The notes under the pieces were generated by a model. The model saw nothing but the letters and a program-made list of their open reading frames with translations. It was not told where the DNA came from and made no database searches. Position numbers and translations under genes: made by a program. A stretch of DNA of 64,000 nt from an uncultured Eubacteriales bacterium (GTDB lineage Bacteria; Bacillota; Clostridia; Christensenellales; Aristaeellaceae): assembly GCA_902765395.1 (NCBI GenBank), contig CACWZP010000010.1, forward strand, positions 1-64,000, given 5' to 3'. This document shows, in pieces, positions 55,621-64,000 of the stretch (positions are counted from its first letter, which is position 1; the number at the start of each line of letters is the position of its first letter).

Positions 55621-56478
55621 CTATTTCGCCTTGCCGAAGGCGTCCTGGTGGGCGTTGGGGCTGGCCCGCTTTTCGATATCCGGGAAGCGGCGCTCCAGCG
55701 CGGCGCGGGAGATCTCGATGTCCTCGGCGGCCTCGTCGGGATGGGTGCAGCCCACGGTGACCATGTCGCAGTCGCGGATGGTGTTCCACACGAAGTTCAA
55801 TCCCACATAGGGCGTGGTGCGACCCGCAGCGAAGGGCTTGATGGTCATCACCGGCTTTTTCGCGCTGTTGATGATGGCGGCCACGGTCTCGATCTCCACC
55901 TGCATCAAAAAGCCCATGCAGTTGTAGATCTGGATGTAGGTCTGCACGTCGTAGCCGTTTTCGTCGGAATAGGTGATCAGCTCCGGCATGTGGCAGGACA
56001 GGCCGGGGATCATGCCCTCCTGGCGGATCATGTCGGTGTAGTCGTCGATGCGCTGGATGGCGTGCCTGTTCTTGTTCACCAGCTGCTCGGCGCTGGAGTG
56101 GTGGATCAGGCACAGCTTCGCGCCGCACATCTTGCTGCGGTGGATGGTGGCCCGGGCCTGCTTGCGGCCCTCCTCGGTGTCGTCCACGTTGATGATGGGC
56201 GTGTCGATCAGGATCAGCTCCCTGCCGGTGGCCTGCATGGTCTCCTGCACGGCCTCCTGCATCACCCGCTCCTGCTGCAGCGGGCCCATGATGGTGTCCA
56301 CGCCCTCGTCCAGGAAGGTCTTCAGCAACGGCACCACCTGCGCGCCGGCCGGGAATCGGTTCTTGATCTGCCGGTCCGCCGCGGGGCTGCGGTGGCTCCA
56401 GCCCAGGATCCAGTTGGTGCCGATGATCATGCGGGAGAGGGAAACGCCCTCCACTTCAGTCCGGGGAAACGTATTCAT
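55621..56478 (-). CDS. Uncharacterised TIM-barrel-like protein in the GH113 operon
   Basis: 285 residues. 'GVSLSRMIIGTNWILGWSHR' near the N-terminus, 'LLKTFLDEGVDTIMGPLQQE', 'ELILIDTPIINVDDTEEGRK', 'KLCLIHHSSAEQLV', 'MIPGLSCHMPELITYSDENG' and 'KPVMTIKPFAAGRTTPYVGL' give alternating strands and helices of a TIM barrel, reminiscent of aldo-keto-reductase-like conserved hypotheticals. No catalytic set is assigned. ATG 56478 follows GGAGGATGCCAT (the upstream open frame contains the promoter). Its role is probably linked to the glycosidase that follows. Confidence 0.65.
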   Translation of the reverse strand: MNTFPRTEVEGVSLSRMIIGTNWILGWSHRSPAADRQIKNRFPAGAQVVPLLKTFLDEGVDTIMGPLQQERVMQEAVQETMQATGRELILIDTPIINVDDTEEGRKQARATIHRSKMCGAKLCLIHHSSAEQLVNKNRHAIQRIDDYTDMIRQEGMIPGLSCHMPELITYSDENGYDVQTYIQIYNCMGFLMQVEIETVAAIINSAKKPVMTIKPFAAGRTTPYVGLNFVWNTIRDCDMVTVGCTHPDEAAEDIEISRAALERRFPDIEKRASPNAHQDAFGKAK

Positions 56479-56532
56479 ATGGCATCCTCCATTGCACGGG
56501 CCTGCGCCCGTTATTTCTATCACTCCGCTCAT

Positions 56533-56561
56533 ATTATAACTGGCCTGGCCAGCGCCGTCAA
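56533..56561 (-). promoter_or_regulatory. Sigma-70 promoter of the GH113 operon
   Basis: Reading leftward, TTGACG (56561-56556), 17-base spacer, TATAAT (56538-56533), about 55 bases upstream of ATG 56478. Confidence 0.8.
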
Positions 56562-56682
56562 GGACGAAAGCGGCCATTTCTCACGGCGTTCTCATGGGCT
56601 TCTCACCCAAAGACAACCTGCAGTTAACCTGTCTCTGCTATGCTTATGCCCGTGAGGAGAATACCCCTGTGGGAGGGATCGT

Positions 56683-58374
56683 ATGATAACCACCTATTAC
56701 GACATCGCGCTGGCGCTCTCGCTGCTGTTGACGCTGGTGTATGTGTTCATGTGGCACAAGCACTTCGACGTTCACATCACGCTGACCTTCGTGCTGGTGT
56801 CAGTGACAAACCTGGGCTGGGCCATGCTCAGCCGCGCCAAGACGCTGGAGGCGGCGCTGATCGCCAACCGGCTGACCTACGTGGGCGGGTGCTATTTGAT
56901 GATGAACATCACATTCGTGGTATTCAGCATGTGCCAGATCCGCCTGAACCGCTGGCTGCGGGTGGCGATGGTGCTGGTGTCCACGGCGGTATTCGTCGCG
57001 GCCATGTCCATGGGTCAGGCCGACTTCTTCTACAAGAGCATCACCTTTGAGCGCGTGGACGGCACGGTGGTGCTGACCAAGGAATACGGGCCTGTACATG
57101 GCCTGTTCGTGGCGATGACCCTCATCTACTTCCTGATGAGCGTGGGCGCCATCGTCTACTGCTACATCCGCAGGAACCAGGTGTCCCGGAAGATGCTGGG
57201 GCTGCTGTTCTTCCCGGTGGTGGTGTGCATGGTGGCCTTCTACGGCGGACGGAAGCTGTTCCCCCGGGTGGAGCTGGTGCCCGCGGCCTTCGACATCGCG
57301 CTGGCCACCTGCCTGGTGATCGTGTACCGCATCTGCCTGTACGATATCACCGACACCGCCGTGGATTCCCTGGTGCAGAGCGGCGACACCGGCCTGGTCA
57401 GCTTCGACTTCGGCTTCCACTATCTGGGCAGCAACGAGACCGCCAAGGTCATCTTCCCCAACCTGAACAACCTGACCGTGGACCGGTCCATCCGGCGGGA
57501 CAAGCAGATGCAGGACATCGTGCGTCCCTGGCTGGAGGCGTTCCGGGACGACGAGGGCCAGGATTCCCACTACTACGAGCGGGACGACAGCATCTACCTG
57601 GTCAAGACCACCTACCTCTACGACGGCAGCCGCAAGCGGGGCTACGAGCTGTTCATCACCGACGACACCGAGAACCAGCAGCACATCGCCCTAATGGATC
57701 GCTACAATGCCCAGCTGGAGGCGGAGGTGGCCGAGAAGACGGCGCACATCGTGGAAATGCACGACAAGCTGGTTCTGGGCATGGCGACCATGGTTGAAAG
57801 CCGGGACAACTCCACCGGCGGGCACATCAAGCGCACCAGCGAGGGCGTGCGGCTGCTGGTGGAGGCCATCCGCGAGGACAACGTGTTCGAGCTGACGGAC
57901 GAGTTCTGCCGGGCCGTGGTGAAGGCCGCGCCCATGCACGACCTGGGCAAGATCGCCGTGGACGACGCGATACTGCGCAAGCCCGGCCGGTTCACGCCGG
58001 AGGAGTTCGACAAGATGAAATCCCACGCCGCCGAGGGCGCGCGGATCGTGCGCGAGATCCTGGCGGGCACCGACGACACCTATTTCCAGCAGATCGCCGA
58101 GAACGTGGCCCACTACCACCACGAGCGCTGGGACGGTTCCGGCTATCCGGAGGGCCTGAAGGGCGACGAGATCCCGCTGGAGGCCCGGATCATGGCCGTG
58201 GCGGACGTGTACGACGCGCTGGTGAGCAAGCGGGTGTACAAGGAGAGCATGTCCTTCGAGCAGGCCCACGGCATCATCATGGACGGCATGGGCAGGCACT
58301 TCGACAAGCGGCTGGAAGCGTATTACCTGGCCGCCAAACCGAAGCTGGAGGCCTATTACAGCAGCCTGGCATAA
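56683..58374 (+). CDS. 7TM-type sensor with C-terminal HD-GYP phosphodiesterase
   Basis: 563 residues. Seven to eight hydrophobic helices fill residues 5-225 and resemble the N-terminal histidine-kinase-type 7TM sensor; a middle PAS-like region (about 240-345) follows ('DTGLVSFDFGFHYLGSNETA...YLVKTTYLYDGSRKRGYELF'), then a coiled helix ('YNAQLEAEVAEKTAHIVEMH') and the HD-GYP domain: 'MHDLGKIAVDDAILRKPGRF' near 418 and 'HHERWDGSGYPEGL' near 482. All HD-GYP ligands are present. It is expected to hydrolyse c-di-GMP in response to a membrane or extracellular signal. GGGAGGGATCGT precedes ATG; divergent from the GH113 operon. Confidence 0.9.
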   Translation: MITTYYDIALALSLLLTLVYVFMWHKHFDVHITLTFVLVSVTNLGWAMLSRAKTLEAALIANRLTYVGGCYLMMNITFVVFSMCQIRLNRWLRVAMVLVSTAVFVAAMSMGQADFFYKSITFERVDGTVVLTKEYGPVHGLFVAMTLIYFLMSVGAIVYCYIRRNQVSRKMLGLLFFPVVVCMVAFYGGRKLFPRVELVPAAFDIALATCLVIVYRICLYDITDTAVDSLVQSGDTGLVSFDFGFHYLGSNETAKVIFPNLNNLTVDRSIRRDKQMQDIVRPWLEAFRDDEGQDSHYYERDDSIYLVKTTYLYDGSRKRGYELFITDDTENQQHIALMDRYNAQLEAEVAEKTAHIVEMHDKLVLGMATMVESRDNSTGGHIKRTSEGVRLLVEAIREDNVFELTDEFCRAVVKAAPMHDLGKIAVDDAILRKPGRFTPEEFDKMKSHAAEGARIVREILAGTDDTYFQQIAENVAHYHHERWDGSGYPEGLKGDEIPLEARIMAVADVYDALVSKRVYKESMSFEQAHGIIMDGMGRHFDKRLEAYYLAAKPKLEAYYSSLA

Positions 58375-58387
58375 AGAGAGAAACAAC

Positions 58388-58416
58388 ACAGGGGCGGCAC
58401 ACGGTGCCGCCCCTGT
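58388..58416 (+). terminator. Intrinsic terminator
   Basis: 13-bp stem ACAGGGGCGGCAC/GTGCCGCCCCTGT with a 3-base loop, 13 bases after the stop at 58374, followed by TCCATTT. Confidence 0.7.
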
Positions 58417-58472
58417 TCCATTTGGGAACGAATTGTCAGGCTCTTCACGGAAACATGGGAAATTGAGGAAGG

Positions 58473-58606
58473 TCCCCTCTCCGCCCTGCGGGCACCTCTC
58501 CCCCTCATGAGGGGGAGAGGCAAGAGGGATTGGCTTTGCGGCAGCTTTGGCTCGCCCCCGTGAGGTGGAGAGCTGGCAGCCGAAGGCTGACTGAGAGGGG
58601 GATCCC
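58473..58606. repeat. Dispersed intergenic repeat, copy 2
   Basis: CCCCTCTCCGCCCTGCGGGC, then CACCTCTCCCCCTCATGAGG, GGCAAG...TTTGGCTCGCCCCCGTGAGG and GCTGACTGAGAGGGGGATCC. Same word order as copy 1 (6901-7022), with an extra internal segment. Several inverted repeats. It lies downstream of pgi. Confidence 0.6.
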
Positions 58607-58630
58607 CAGGAGAACGGGATGAACCAACTA

Positions 58631-60214
58631 TCAGATGTCCAGCAGGTCGCTGTAGGCCTTCAGCGCGCCGTCGGTGTCGTGGGCCAGCACCCGCTTGGCC
58701 AGCACCTTGCCCAGCTGCACGCCCTCCTGGTCGAAGGAGTTCACGTTCCAGATGAAGCCCTGGAACATCACCTTGTTCTCGAAGTGGCTCAGCAGCGCGC
58801 CCAGCGCCTCGGGGGTCAGCTGTTCGCCGATGATGATGGACGAGGGCCGTCCGCCGGCGAAGGCCTTGTTGGGATTGTCGTCGTCCTTGCCGCAGGCGAA
58901 GGCCATGATCTGGGCCGCCACGTTGGCGCACAGCTTCTGCTGGCTGGTGCTGCCCTGGATGTCCACGTCCATGCCCGCCTGGTTCTTCCGGAAGCCCACG
59001 AACTGCAGCGGGATGATGTCGGTGCCCTGGTGCAGCAGCTGATAGAAGCTGTGCTGGCCGTTGGTGCCAGGCTCGCCGAAGATGATCGGGCCGGTCACGT
59101 AGTCGACGGGCTCGCCGAAGCGGTTGACGGACTTGCCGTTGGACTCCATGTCCAGCTGCTGCAGGTGCGCCGGGAAGCGGGAGAGCGCCTGGGAATAGGG
59201 CAGCACGGCGGTGGCCGGATAGCCCAGCACGTTGCGCTCGTACACGCCGATCAGCGCGTCCAGCATGGCGGGGTTCCTGCGGATGTCCTTTTCCTTGGCG
59301 GTGGCGTCGGCCTGGGCCGCGCCGTCCAGGAATCGGGCGAACACCTCCGGCCCGAAGGCCAGGGACAGCACCACGCCGCCCACGCAGGACGTGGAGGAAT
59401 AGCGGCCGCCGATGAAGTCGTCCATGAAGAAGGCGGCCAGGTAGTCGCTGGACTTGGCCAGGGGCGAGGTCTCGCTGGTGACGGCCACCATGTGCTTCGA
59501 GGCGTCCAGGCCGGCGTTCTTCAGCGCGTCCTTCACGAAGGATTCGTTGGTCAGGGTCTCCAGCGTGGTGCCGGACTTGGACACCAGCACGAACAGGGAG
59601 TGGGCCACGTCGATGCTCTTGAGCACGCTGGCGGCGTCGTCCGGGTCCACGTTGCTGATGAACCGGGCCTCCAGCTTCAGGTTGCCCGTCTGCTTCGCCC
59701 ACTGCTCCAGAGCCAGGTACATGGCGCGGGGGCCCAGGTCGCTGCCGCCGATGCCAATCTGCACCACGGTGGTGAACTTCTCCCCCGCCGCGTTGGCGAT
59801 CTCGCCGGCGTGCACCTTGGCGGCGAACTCGGCGGCCTTCTTCTGCTGGGCCACGTAGAACTGACGCTTGTCCATGCCGTCCACCACCACGGCCTCGCCC
59901 TGCTGGCCGCGGGTCAGCTGGTGCAGCACGCGGCGCTTTTCGCCGGTGTTGATGACCTCGCCATTGTAGAGGGCGGCATACTTGTCCGTCAGCTGGGCCT
60001 CGTCCGCCAGCGCCTGCAGGGCGGAGAGCACCTCGTCGTCCACGGCCTTGGCGGCAAAGTTATAGGCCAGGCCGCCCGCCATGGGCACGCTGTATTCGGC
60101 GACGCGGCGCGCGCCGTTCTCGCCGGACATGGCCTCGTTCAGCTTCACGCGGCCCTTGGTGGCGGCCAGCTTTTCGTAAGCGGCCAGGGTATCCAGGTTC
60201 TTCCAGGAAATCAT
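58631..60214 (-). CDS. pgi: Glucose-6-phosphate isomerase
   Basis: 527 residues. 'VVQIGIGGSDLGPRAMYLAL', the sugar-phosphate signature 'FVLVSKSGTTLETLTNESFV', 'GGRYSSTSCVGGVVLSLAFG', 'PIIFGEPGTNGQHSFYQLLH' (PGI signature) and 'VNSFDQEGVQLGK' with the catalytic Lys are all present. It interconverts glucose-6-phosphate and fructose-6-phosphate. ATG 60214 (MISW) is spaced correctly from AAAGGATG; an ATG three codons earlier overlaps that site. Promoter overlaps the preceding gene's terminator. Confidence 0.96.
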   Translation of the reverse strand: MISWKNLDTLAAYEKLAATKGRVKLNEAMSGENGARRVAEYSVPMAGGLAYNFAAKAVDDEVLSALQALADEAQLTDKYAALYNGEVINTGEKRRVLHQLTRGQQGEAVVVDGMDKRQFYVAQQKKAAEFAAKVHAGEIANAAGEKFTTVVQIGIGGSDLGPRAMYLALEQWAKQTGNLKLEARFISNVDPDDAASVLKSIDVAHSLFVLVSKSGTTLETLTNESFVKDALKNAGLDASKHMVAVTSETSPLAKSSDYLAAFFMDDFIGGRYSSTSCVGGVVLSLAFGPEVFARFLDGAAQADATAKEKDIRRNPAMLDALIGVYERNVLGYPATAVLPYSQALSRFPAHLQQLDMESNGKSVNRFGEPVDYVTGPIIFGEPGTNGQHSFYQLLHQGTDIIPLQFVGFRKNQAGMDVDIQGSTSQQKLCANVAAQIMAFACGKDDDNPNKAFAGGRPSSIIIGEQLTPEALGALLSHFENKVMFQGFIWNVNSFDQEGVQLGKVLAKRVLAHDTDGALKAYSDLLDI

Positions 60215-60252
60215 GGCAAACATCCTTTCTGTGGGTGGTTTGATATGGCAAT

Positions 60253-60282
60253 ATTATAGCGCAAAACCCCCGCCCTTGTCCA
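60253..60282 (-). promoter_or_regulatory. Promoter of pgi
   Basis: Reading leftward, TGGACA (60282-60277), 18-base spacer, TATAAT (60258-60253). The -35 lies in the loop of the terminator of the upstream gene. Confidence 0.6.
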
Positions 60283-60291
60283 GAGGGCGGG
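60264..60291 (-). terminator. Terminator of the BMP-protein/sensor operon
   Basis: Reading leftward, CCCGCCCT/AGGGCGGG stem with a 7-base loop, then GGTTTTG, 21 bases after the stop codon at 60313. Confidence 0.65.
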
Positions 60292-60312
60292 AGTTTAAAC
60301 TGTGCGGAAGCA

Positions 60313-61503
60313 TCATTCCTCCACGGTGATGACGTCCCTTAGCAGGTAGCCGAAGGTGGGCCATGAAGTGGTTTCGTTCTCCTTGTAGCCCAGGCTCAGG
60401 TCCACGGTGTCGCTTTCGTCGGTGAGGCTCACGCCGGTGTAATCGCCCTTGAACACCTCGATGGTGCCCTTCTTCAGGCCCTCGATGGCCTTGTTCAGCT
60501 TCTCCTGGGTGCCATAGGCGGCCAGATGCTGGTTCAGCTCGGTCACCTCCACCCAGCCCTGGTCCAGGCCGGCGGAGACGTCGTTGCCGTGGACGCTGCC
60601 CTTCACGCTGCGCTCGATGCTCCTGCCCTCCAGCATGGCCTCCACCGCGCCCACCACATAGGGCGCCCAGTTCACCCGGCAGCCGATCAGCGATGTGCTC
60701 GGCGCGATGTCCATCATGCTCTGGTTGTAGGCCACGTGATAGACCCGCTTCGCGCCGGAGGCCTCCTCGCAGGCCATGGCCGGGCCGATGGTGTCCACAT
60801 GCTGGGCGATGATCACGCAGCCCTCGTCGATCAGGGCCCTGGTGGCGGCCTTCTCCTTGCTGTAGCTGCTCCAGGCGCCGGTGTAGCGCACGCGCATCAC
60901 GGCCTCCGGCGCGGCGGAGCGCACGCCCATCAGGAAGGCGGTATAGCCGGAGACGACCTCCACCGAGGGGAACGCGCCCACATAGCCCACCAGCGCCTCG
61001 TCCTTGGCCAGCAGGCCGTTGTCGATCATGTCCCGCAGCTTGAGCCCCGCGGCCAGGCCGGTGATATAGCGGCCCTGATAGATGGTGGCGTTGAAGGTGT
61101 GGTAGTTGTCGGGGCAGTCCTCATGGACGCCGGCGTTGTAGGACGTCTGGCAGAACTGCACGTCCGGGTACAGCCGCGCCGCCTCCAGGAATTGGTCGGA
61201 ATAACTGTTGGTGAATATAATGTGGCAGTCGGCGCGCACCAGCTCGTGCACCGGCTCCAGCATCTCGCTCTCGGGCACATTACTGCTGACGTACACCTCC
61301 ACCCGGCCCGGGAAGCTCTTTTCCACTTCCCGTTCGGCCAGGCTGAAGTTGTAGGTGTAGGGCGTGCTCTCGTCGGTGTCATAGATGAAGCCCACCTTCA
61401 GCGCCTGCCGACCCACTTGGCCGCCATGGCCAAAGTAAATCCCGGCGACGACAGCCAGCACCAGCAGGGCCGCCACGAAAGATGTGATATTTACGCGCTT
61501 CAT
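60313..61503 (-). CDS. BMP/Med-family substrate-binding protein, membrane-anchored
   Basis: 396 residues. One N-terminal TM helix ('NITSFVAALLVLAVVAGIYF') without a lipobox Cys, then a periplasmic-binding-type domain of the BMP/PnrA/Med family: 'LKVGFIYDTDESTPYTYNFS', 'CHIIFTNSYSDQFLEAARLY', 'LVGYVGAFPSVEVVSGYTAF' and 'GCVIIAQHVDTIGPAMACEE'. Family members bind nucleosides or regulate competence (Med); the ligand here is unknown. ATG 61503 overlaps the TGA of the upstream HD-GYP sensor gene (ATGA), and GGAGG precedes it, so the two are translationally coupled; a ligand-sensing partnership is likely. No ABC permease or ATPase is adjacent. Confidence 0.82.
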   Translation of the reverse strand: MKRVNITSFVAALLVLAVVAGIYFGHGGQVGRQALKVGFIYDTDESTPYTYNFSLAEREVEKSFPGRVEVYVSSNVPESEMLEPVHELVRADCHIIFTNSYSDQFLEAARLYPDVQFCQTSYNAGVHEDCPDNYHTFNATIYQGRYITGLAAGLKLRDMIDNGLLAKDEALVGYVGAFPSVEVVSGYTAFLMGVRSAAPEAVMRVRYTGAWSSYSKEKAATRALIDEGCVIIAQHVDTIGPAMACEEASGAKRVYHVAYNQSMMDIAPSTSLIGCRVNWAPYVVGAVEAMLEGRSIERSVKGSVHGNDVSAGLDQGWVEVTELNQHLAAYGTQEKLNKAIEGLKKGTIEVFKGDYTGVSLTDESDTVDLSLGYKENETTSWPTFGYLLRDVITVEE

Positions 61504-64000
61504 GCCGATCCCTCCTTGGCCTCCCCGTCGTCCGTCTTCGCCGGATAGAGCGCATTCAGGTCGATCTTGCCGTCGTCGATCAGCTTCAACAGGATCTCCA
61601 CGAACCGGGGATCAAACTGGGTGCCGCTGCACCGGCGCATCTCGTTCAGCACATAGTCGAAGTCCATCTGCTTGCGGTAGATGCGATTGGCAGTCATGGC
61701 GTCGAAGGCGTCCGCCACGCCGATGATGCGGCCGTACAGCGGGATCTCCTCGCCCTTCAGCCCGTCGGGATAGCCTGTGCCGTCGTATTTCTCGTGGTGA
61801 TAGCGCGCGCCGTCCACCACGTGGTCCAGCAGCGTGAAGTCCTTGAGGATCTCCGCGCCGCGGGTGACATGGCTCTTCATGACCGCGTATTCCTCGTCGG
61901 TCAGCCGCGCGGGCTTGTTGAGGATGGCGTCGGGGATGCCGATCTTGCCAATGTCATGCAAAAGCGCGGTGCGGCGCAGGTTCTCGCACTCCTCCTCGCT
62001 CATGCCGATCTCCCTGCCGATCAACGCCGAATACTCCGACACGCGCTTGGAATGCTGGCTGGTGCGCTCGTCCCTGGCGTCCACGGCATTGGCAATGGCG
62101 ATGATGGTCTCGTTGCCCATCTGGATCTTCTGGTTGGCGATGGCCAGTTCCCGCCGCTGGATGTCCAGCATGCGCTGCACCCGGGTGCGGGCGACGTACC
62201 AGGTGACCCAGGCCACCGCCAGCATCGGCACCAGCACCACATAGATGATGAACCACTGATTGTCGTAAATCTCCTTCTCCTTCACCAGCCGATAGTCCCG
62301 CTGTGCGAAGATCTCCGTCTGGTCGTTGTCAAACACCGCCAGATGGAAGGTGTATTCGCCGCTGGGCAGGTTGGTATAGGTGATGGTGCTCAGGCTGCTC
62401 TGGGGCAGTATGGTCCAGTCGGCATCAAAGCCCTCCAGCCAGTAGCCCACGAAGGGATCCTGGATGGTGTAGTTGATGACCTCGGGGTACATCTCGATCT
62501 TGCTGACGCCCCGGCCAATTTCGATCAGATTGCTGCGGCCCAGGCGATGCATCGCGCCGTCCAGGCGCACGGAGCTCACCGTCATGCGGTAGGTGCTGCT
62601 GCCGGCGATGTAGCCGGCGGTGTCGATGATGTACACGCCGGTGTCGCAGGGCAGGAACAGGTCGCCGTGCTCGTCGCAGTAGTTCCAGGAATTGGCGGTC
62701 AGGGCGCTGTTCAGGCCGCTCTTGGCGTCCAGCAGCTCATAGCTCACCGCCTCACCGCCGGAGAGCAGCTCGTCCCGGTCCACCACGTAGATGCCGGCGC
62801 TGCTCATCACGAACAGGGTGTCCCGGTCCTTGGCGAACACGTCGTAGTTGTTGAAATACGGGAAGTTGTTCAGCGGGCGGATGGCCCCGTCGGCGTCCAT
62901 GTAGCACAGGCCGTTGCTGGTGACGATAAACACGCCGTCCGTCTTGGGGTCGGGCACGGTGCGCAGGATGACCTCGGAAGACAGGCCGTCCTCCCGGGTG
63001 AGCATTCGCTCCACCTGGCCGTCCCGGATCACGGCGATGCCGTCGCCGTCGGTGCCTGCCAGGATGCGGCCGTCCTTCAGCTCCGTAACGGTGAGGATCA
63101 TGCTGTTGATCAAGCCGTCGGCGTAGCCCACGGTGTTCACGATCTCATGGCCCCGGATGAAGCTGACACCTGTATCGCCGCCGGCCATGATGGTGCCGTC
63201 GGACAGCTGGGCCACCACGCGGGCGCGGTTGCCGAAGCCGCCGTTTTCGCTGTTGTACCAGTGCTGGGCGCCGTCCGGCTCCACCTCCAAAAGGCCGCTT
63301 CCGTAGGTGCAGACCCAAAGGTGGTCGCTGTCGTCCACCAGCATGCACCGGATGCGCTTGCCGTCCAGCTGCTCGGTCAGTTCACTGTGGACGCGCCGCT
63401 TGCAGGCCTCGTCCACCACGTCCAGGCCCTTGTCGGTGCCGAAGTAGAACTCGCCCTGCCACTTCACCACCGTGTTCACCACGCGGCTGTCCATGCCCAC
63501 TGTGCTGTAAACGTCCTTGAAGGCCGATGGCGCCATGCGCAGCAGGCCCAGGCGTGAGGACGTGAACCAGAGGTTGCCCTGGTAGTCGATGAGCATGTTG
63601 TCGATGGAGTTGTTGAAATCGTTGGTGTTGATGGGCTCGAAGTCGTCTTCCCTGGTGATGTATCCCACGCCGTTGTCCGCGGAGATGAACAGCTCGCCGT
63701 TTTCCAGGTAGTACAGGTCGTTGAGGTTCTTGAGTCCTTCGCAGTCGCGAATGGTCTTCTGGTCGAAGCGGTCCTCGTTCACCTCGAACACGTAGATGTG
63801 GTTGGTGGAGGTGCCCGCCAGCAGCACGCCATCCTCGTCGAAGCAAACGCTGTTGAACAGCTCCGCGCCATCGGGCAGCTTCAGGGAGCTGACGATCTGG
63901 CCCTTCTTCATCAGGAACAGCCGGCCGTCGGAGGTGATGGCCGCCACGTGGCCGGCCTCGTCCGCCGCCAGCTTGTCGCAGTAGTTGATCTCCCACAGGG
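61500..64000 (-). CDS. Beta-propeller sensor with C-terminal HD-GYP domain (partial, 5' end outside window)
   Basis: At least 833 residues; coding continues past the right edge (in-frame residues LWEINYCDKLAADEAGHV precede the first internal Met at 63947). It has Reg_prop-like propeller blades ('NLWFTSSRLGLLRMAPSAFK', 'HLWVCTYGSGLLEVEPDG'), a Y_Y_Y-type Ig domain ('LEGFDADW...TYTNLPSGEYTFHLAV'), one TM helix ('WFIIYVVLVPMLAVAWVTWY'), a coiled linker and an HD-GYP domain ('LLHDIGKIGIPDAILNKPAR', 'HHEKYDGTGYPDGL'). Architecture equals the hybrid two-component propeller sensors, but with HD-GYP in place of a kinase. Should degrade c-di-GMP in response to an extracellular ligand. Confidence 0.88.
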   Translation of the reverse strand, partial: LWEINYCDKLAADEAGHVAAITSDGRLFLMKKGQIVSSLKLPDGAELFNSVCFDEDGVLLAGTSTNHIYVFEVNEDRFDQKTIRDCEGLKNLNDLYYLENGELFISADNGVGYITREDDFEPINTNDFNNSIDNMLIDYQGNLWFTSSRLGLLRMAPSAFKDVYSTVGMDSRVVNTVVKWQGEFYFGTDKGLDVVDEACKRRVHSELTEQLDGKRIRCMLVDDSDHLWVCTYGSGLLEVEPDGAQHWYNSENGGFGNRARVVAQLSDGTIMAGGDTGVSFIRGHEIVNTVGYADGLINSMILTVTELKDGRILAGTDGDGIAVIRDGQVERMLTREDGLSSEVILRTVPDPKTDGVFIVTSNGLCYMDADGAIRPLNNFPYFNNYDVFAKDRDTLFVMSSAGIYVVDRDELLSGGEAVSYELLDAKSGLNSALTANSWNYCDEHGDLFLPCDTGVYIIDTAGYIAGSSTYRMTVSSVRLDGAMHRLGRSNLIEIGRGVSKIEMYPEVINYTIQDPFVGYWLEGFDADWTILPQSSLSTITYTNLPSGEYTFHLAVFDNDQTEIFAQRDYRLVKEKEIYDNQWFIIYVVLVPMLAVAWVTWYVARTRVQRMLDIQRRELAIANQKIQMGNETIIAIANAVDARDERTSQHSKRVSEYSALIGREIGMSEEECENLRRTALLHDIGKIGIPDAILNKPARLTDEEYAVMKSHVTRGAEILKDFTLLDHVVDGARYHHEKYDGTGYPDGLKGEEIPLYGRIIGVADAFDAMTANRIYRKQMDFDYVLNEMRRCSGTQFDPRFVEILLKLIDDGKIDLNALYPAKTDDGEAKEGSA

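Overview
The window looks like a chromosomal segment of a high-GC, monoderm, anaerobic-type Firmicute, most likely an uncultured gut Clostridia (Christensenellales-like by impression only). The signs are strong Shine-Dalgarno sites, sigma-70 promoters, hairpin terminators, type IV pilus genes without outer-membrane secretin or PilP genes, Big_2 and Cna/SpaA surface domains, a yybP-ykoY riboswitch and a BmrCD-like ABC pair behind a leader-peptide attenuator. I see no rRNA, tRNA, CRISPR array or intact insertion sequence.

Layout. 1-4.6 kb: zinc-ribbon protein (partial), VWA protein, macro-domain gene with a scrambled 3' end, and a secreted Cys-peptidase-like protein with Big_2 repeats. 4.7-8.9 kb: promoter, 22-residue leader peptide and attenuator ahead of a heterodimeric ABC exporter. 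9-11.2 kb: Xre-type regulator divergent from a secreted Big_2 protein. 11.4-12.4 kb: manganese-type (yybP-ykoY) riboswitch upstream of two small genes unlike its usual targets. 12.4-13.8 kb: MATE transporter. 13.9-26.3 kb: a complete monoderm type IV pilus locus on the minus strand (four prepilin-like proteins, PilB, PilT, PilC, a further pilin-like protein, PilD, PilM, PilN and PilO), including an 833-residue prepilin that carries GLUG repeats. 26.5-45.3 kb: one 18.8-kb gene for a 6,277-residue mosaic surface protein. 45.7-49.6 kb: rpsB-tsf-(HD-GYP)-pyrH. 49.6-51.4 kb: structured intergenic RNA candidate, a small protein, and an RlmD/RumA-type methyltransferase. 51.4-52.9 kb: AT-richer accessory island with IS-end-like direct repeats, two small genes and a broken gene. 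52.9-64 kb: degenerate-GGDEF/EAL protein, GH113-type glycosidase pair, 7TM-HD-GYP protein, pgi, and a BMP-type binding protein coupled to a propeller-HD-GYP sensor that runs off the window.

How it fits together. The two largest investments are adhesion/motility structures: the pilus with its GLUG prepilin, and the giant protein. The window also has four predicted cyclic-di-GMP phosphodiesterases (one EAL, three HD-GYP) and no intact GGDEF synthase. A c-di-GMP link to surface structures is plausible but is inference. The best candidates for new biology are the giant protein's recurring capped beta-helix module, the pilin-borne GLUG adhesin, the Mn-riboswitch cassette, the leader peptide before the ABC exporter, and the BMP/HD-GYP sensor pair.
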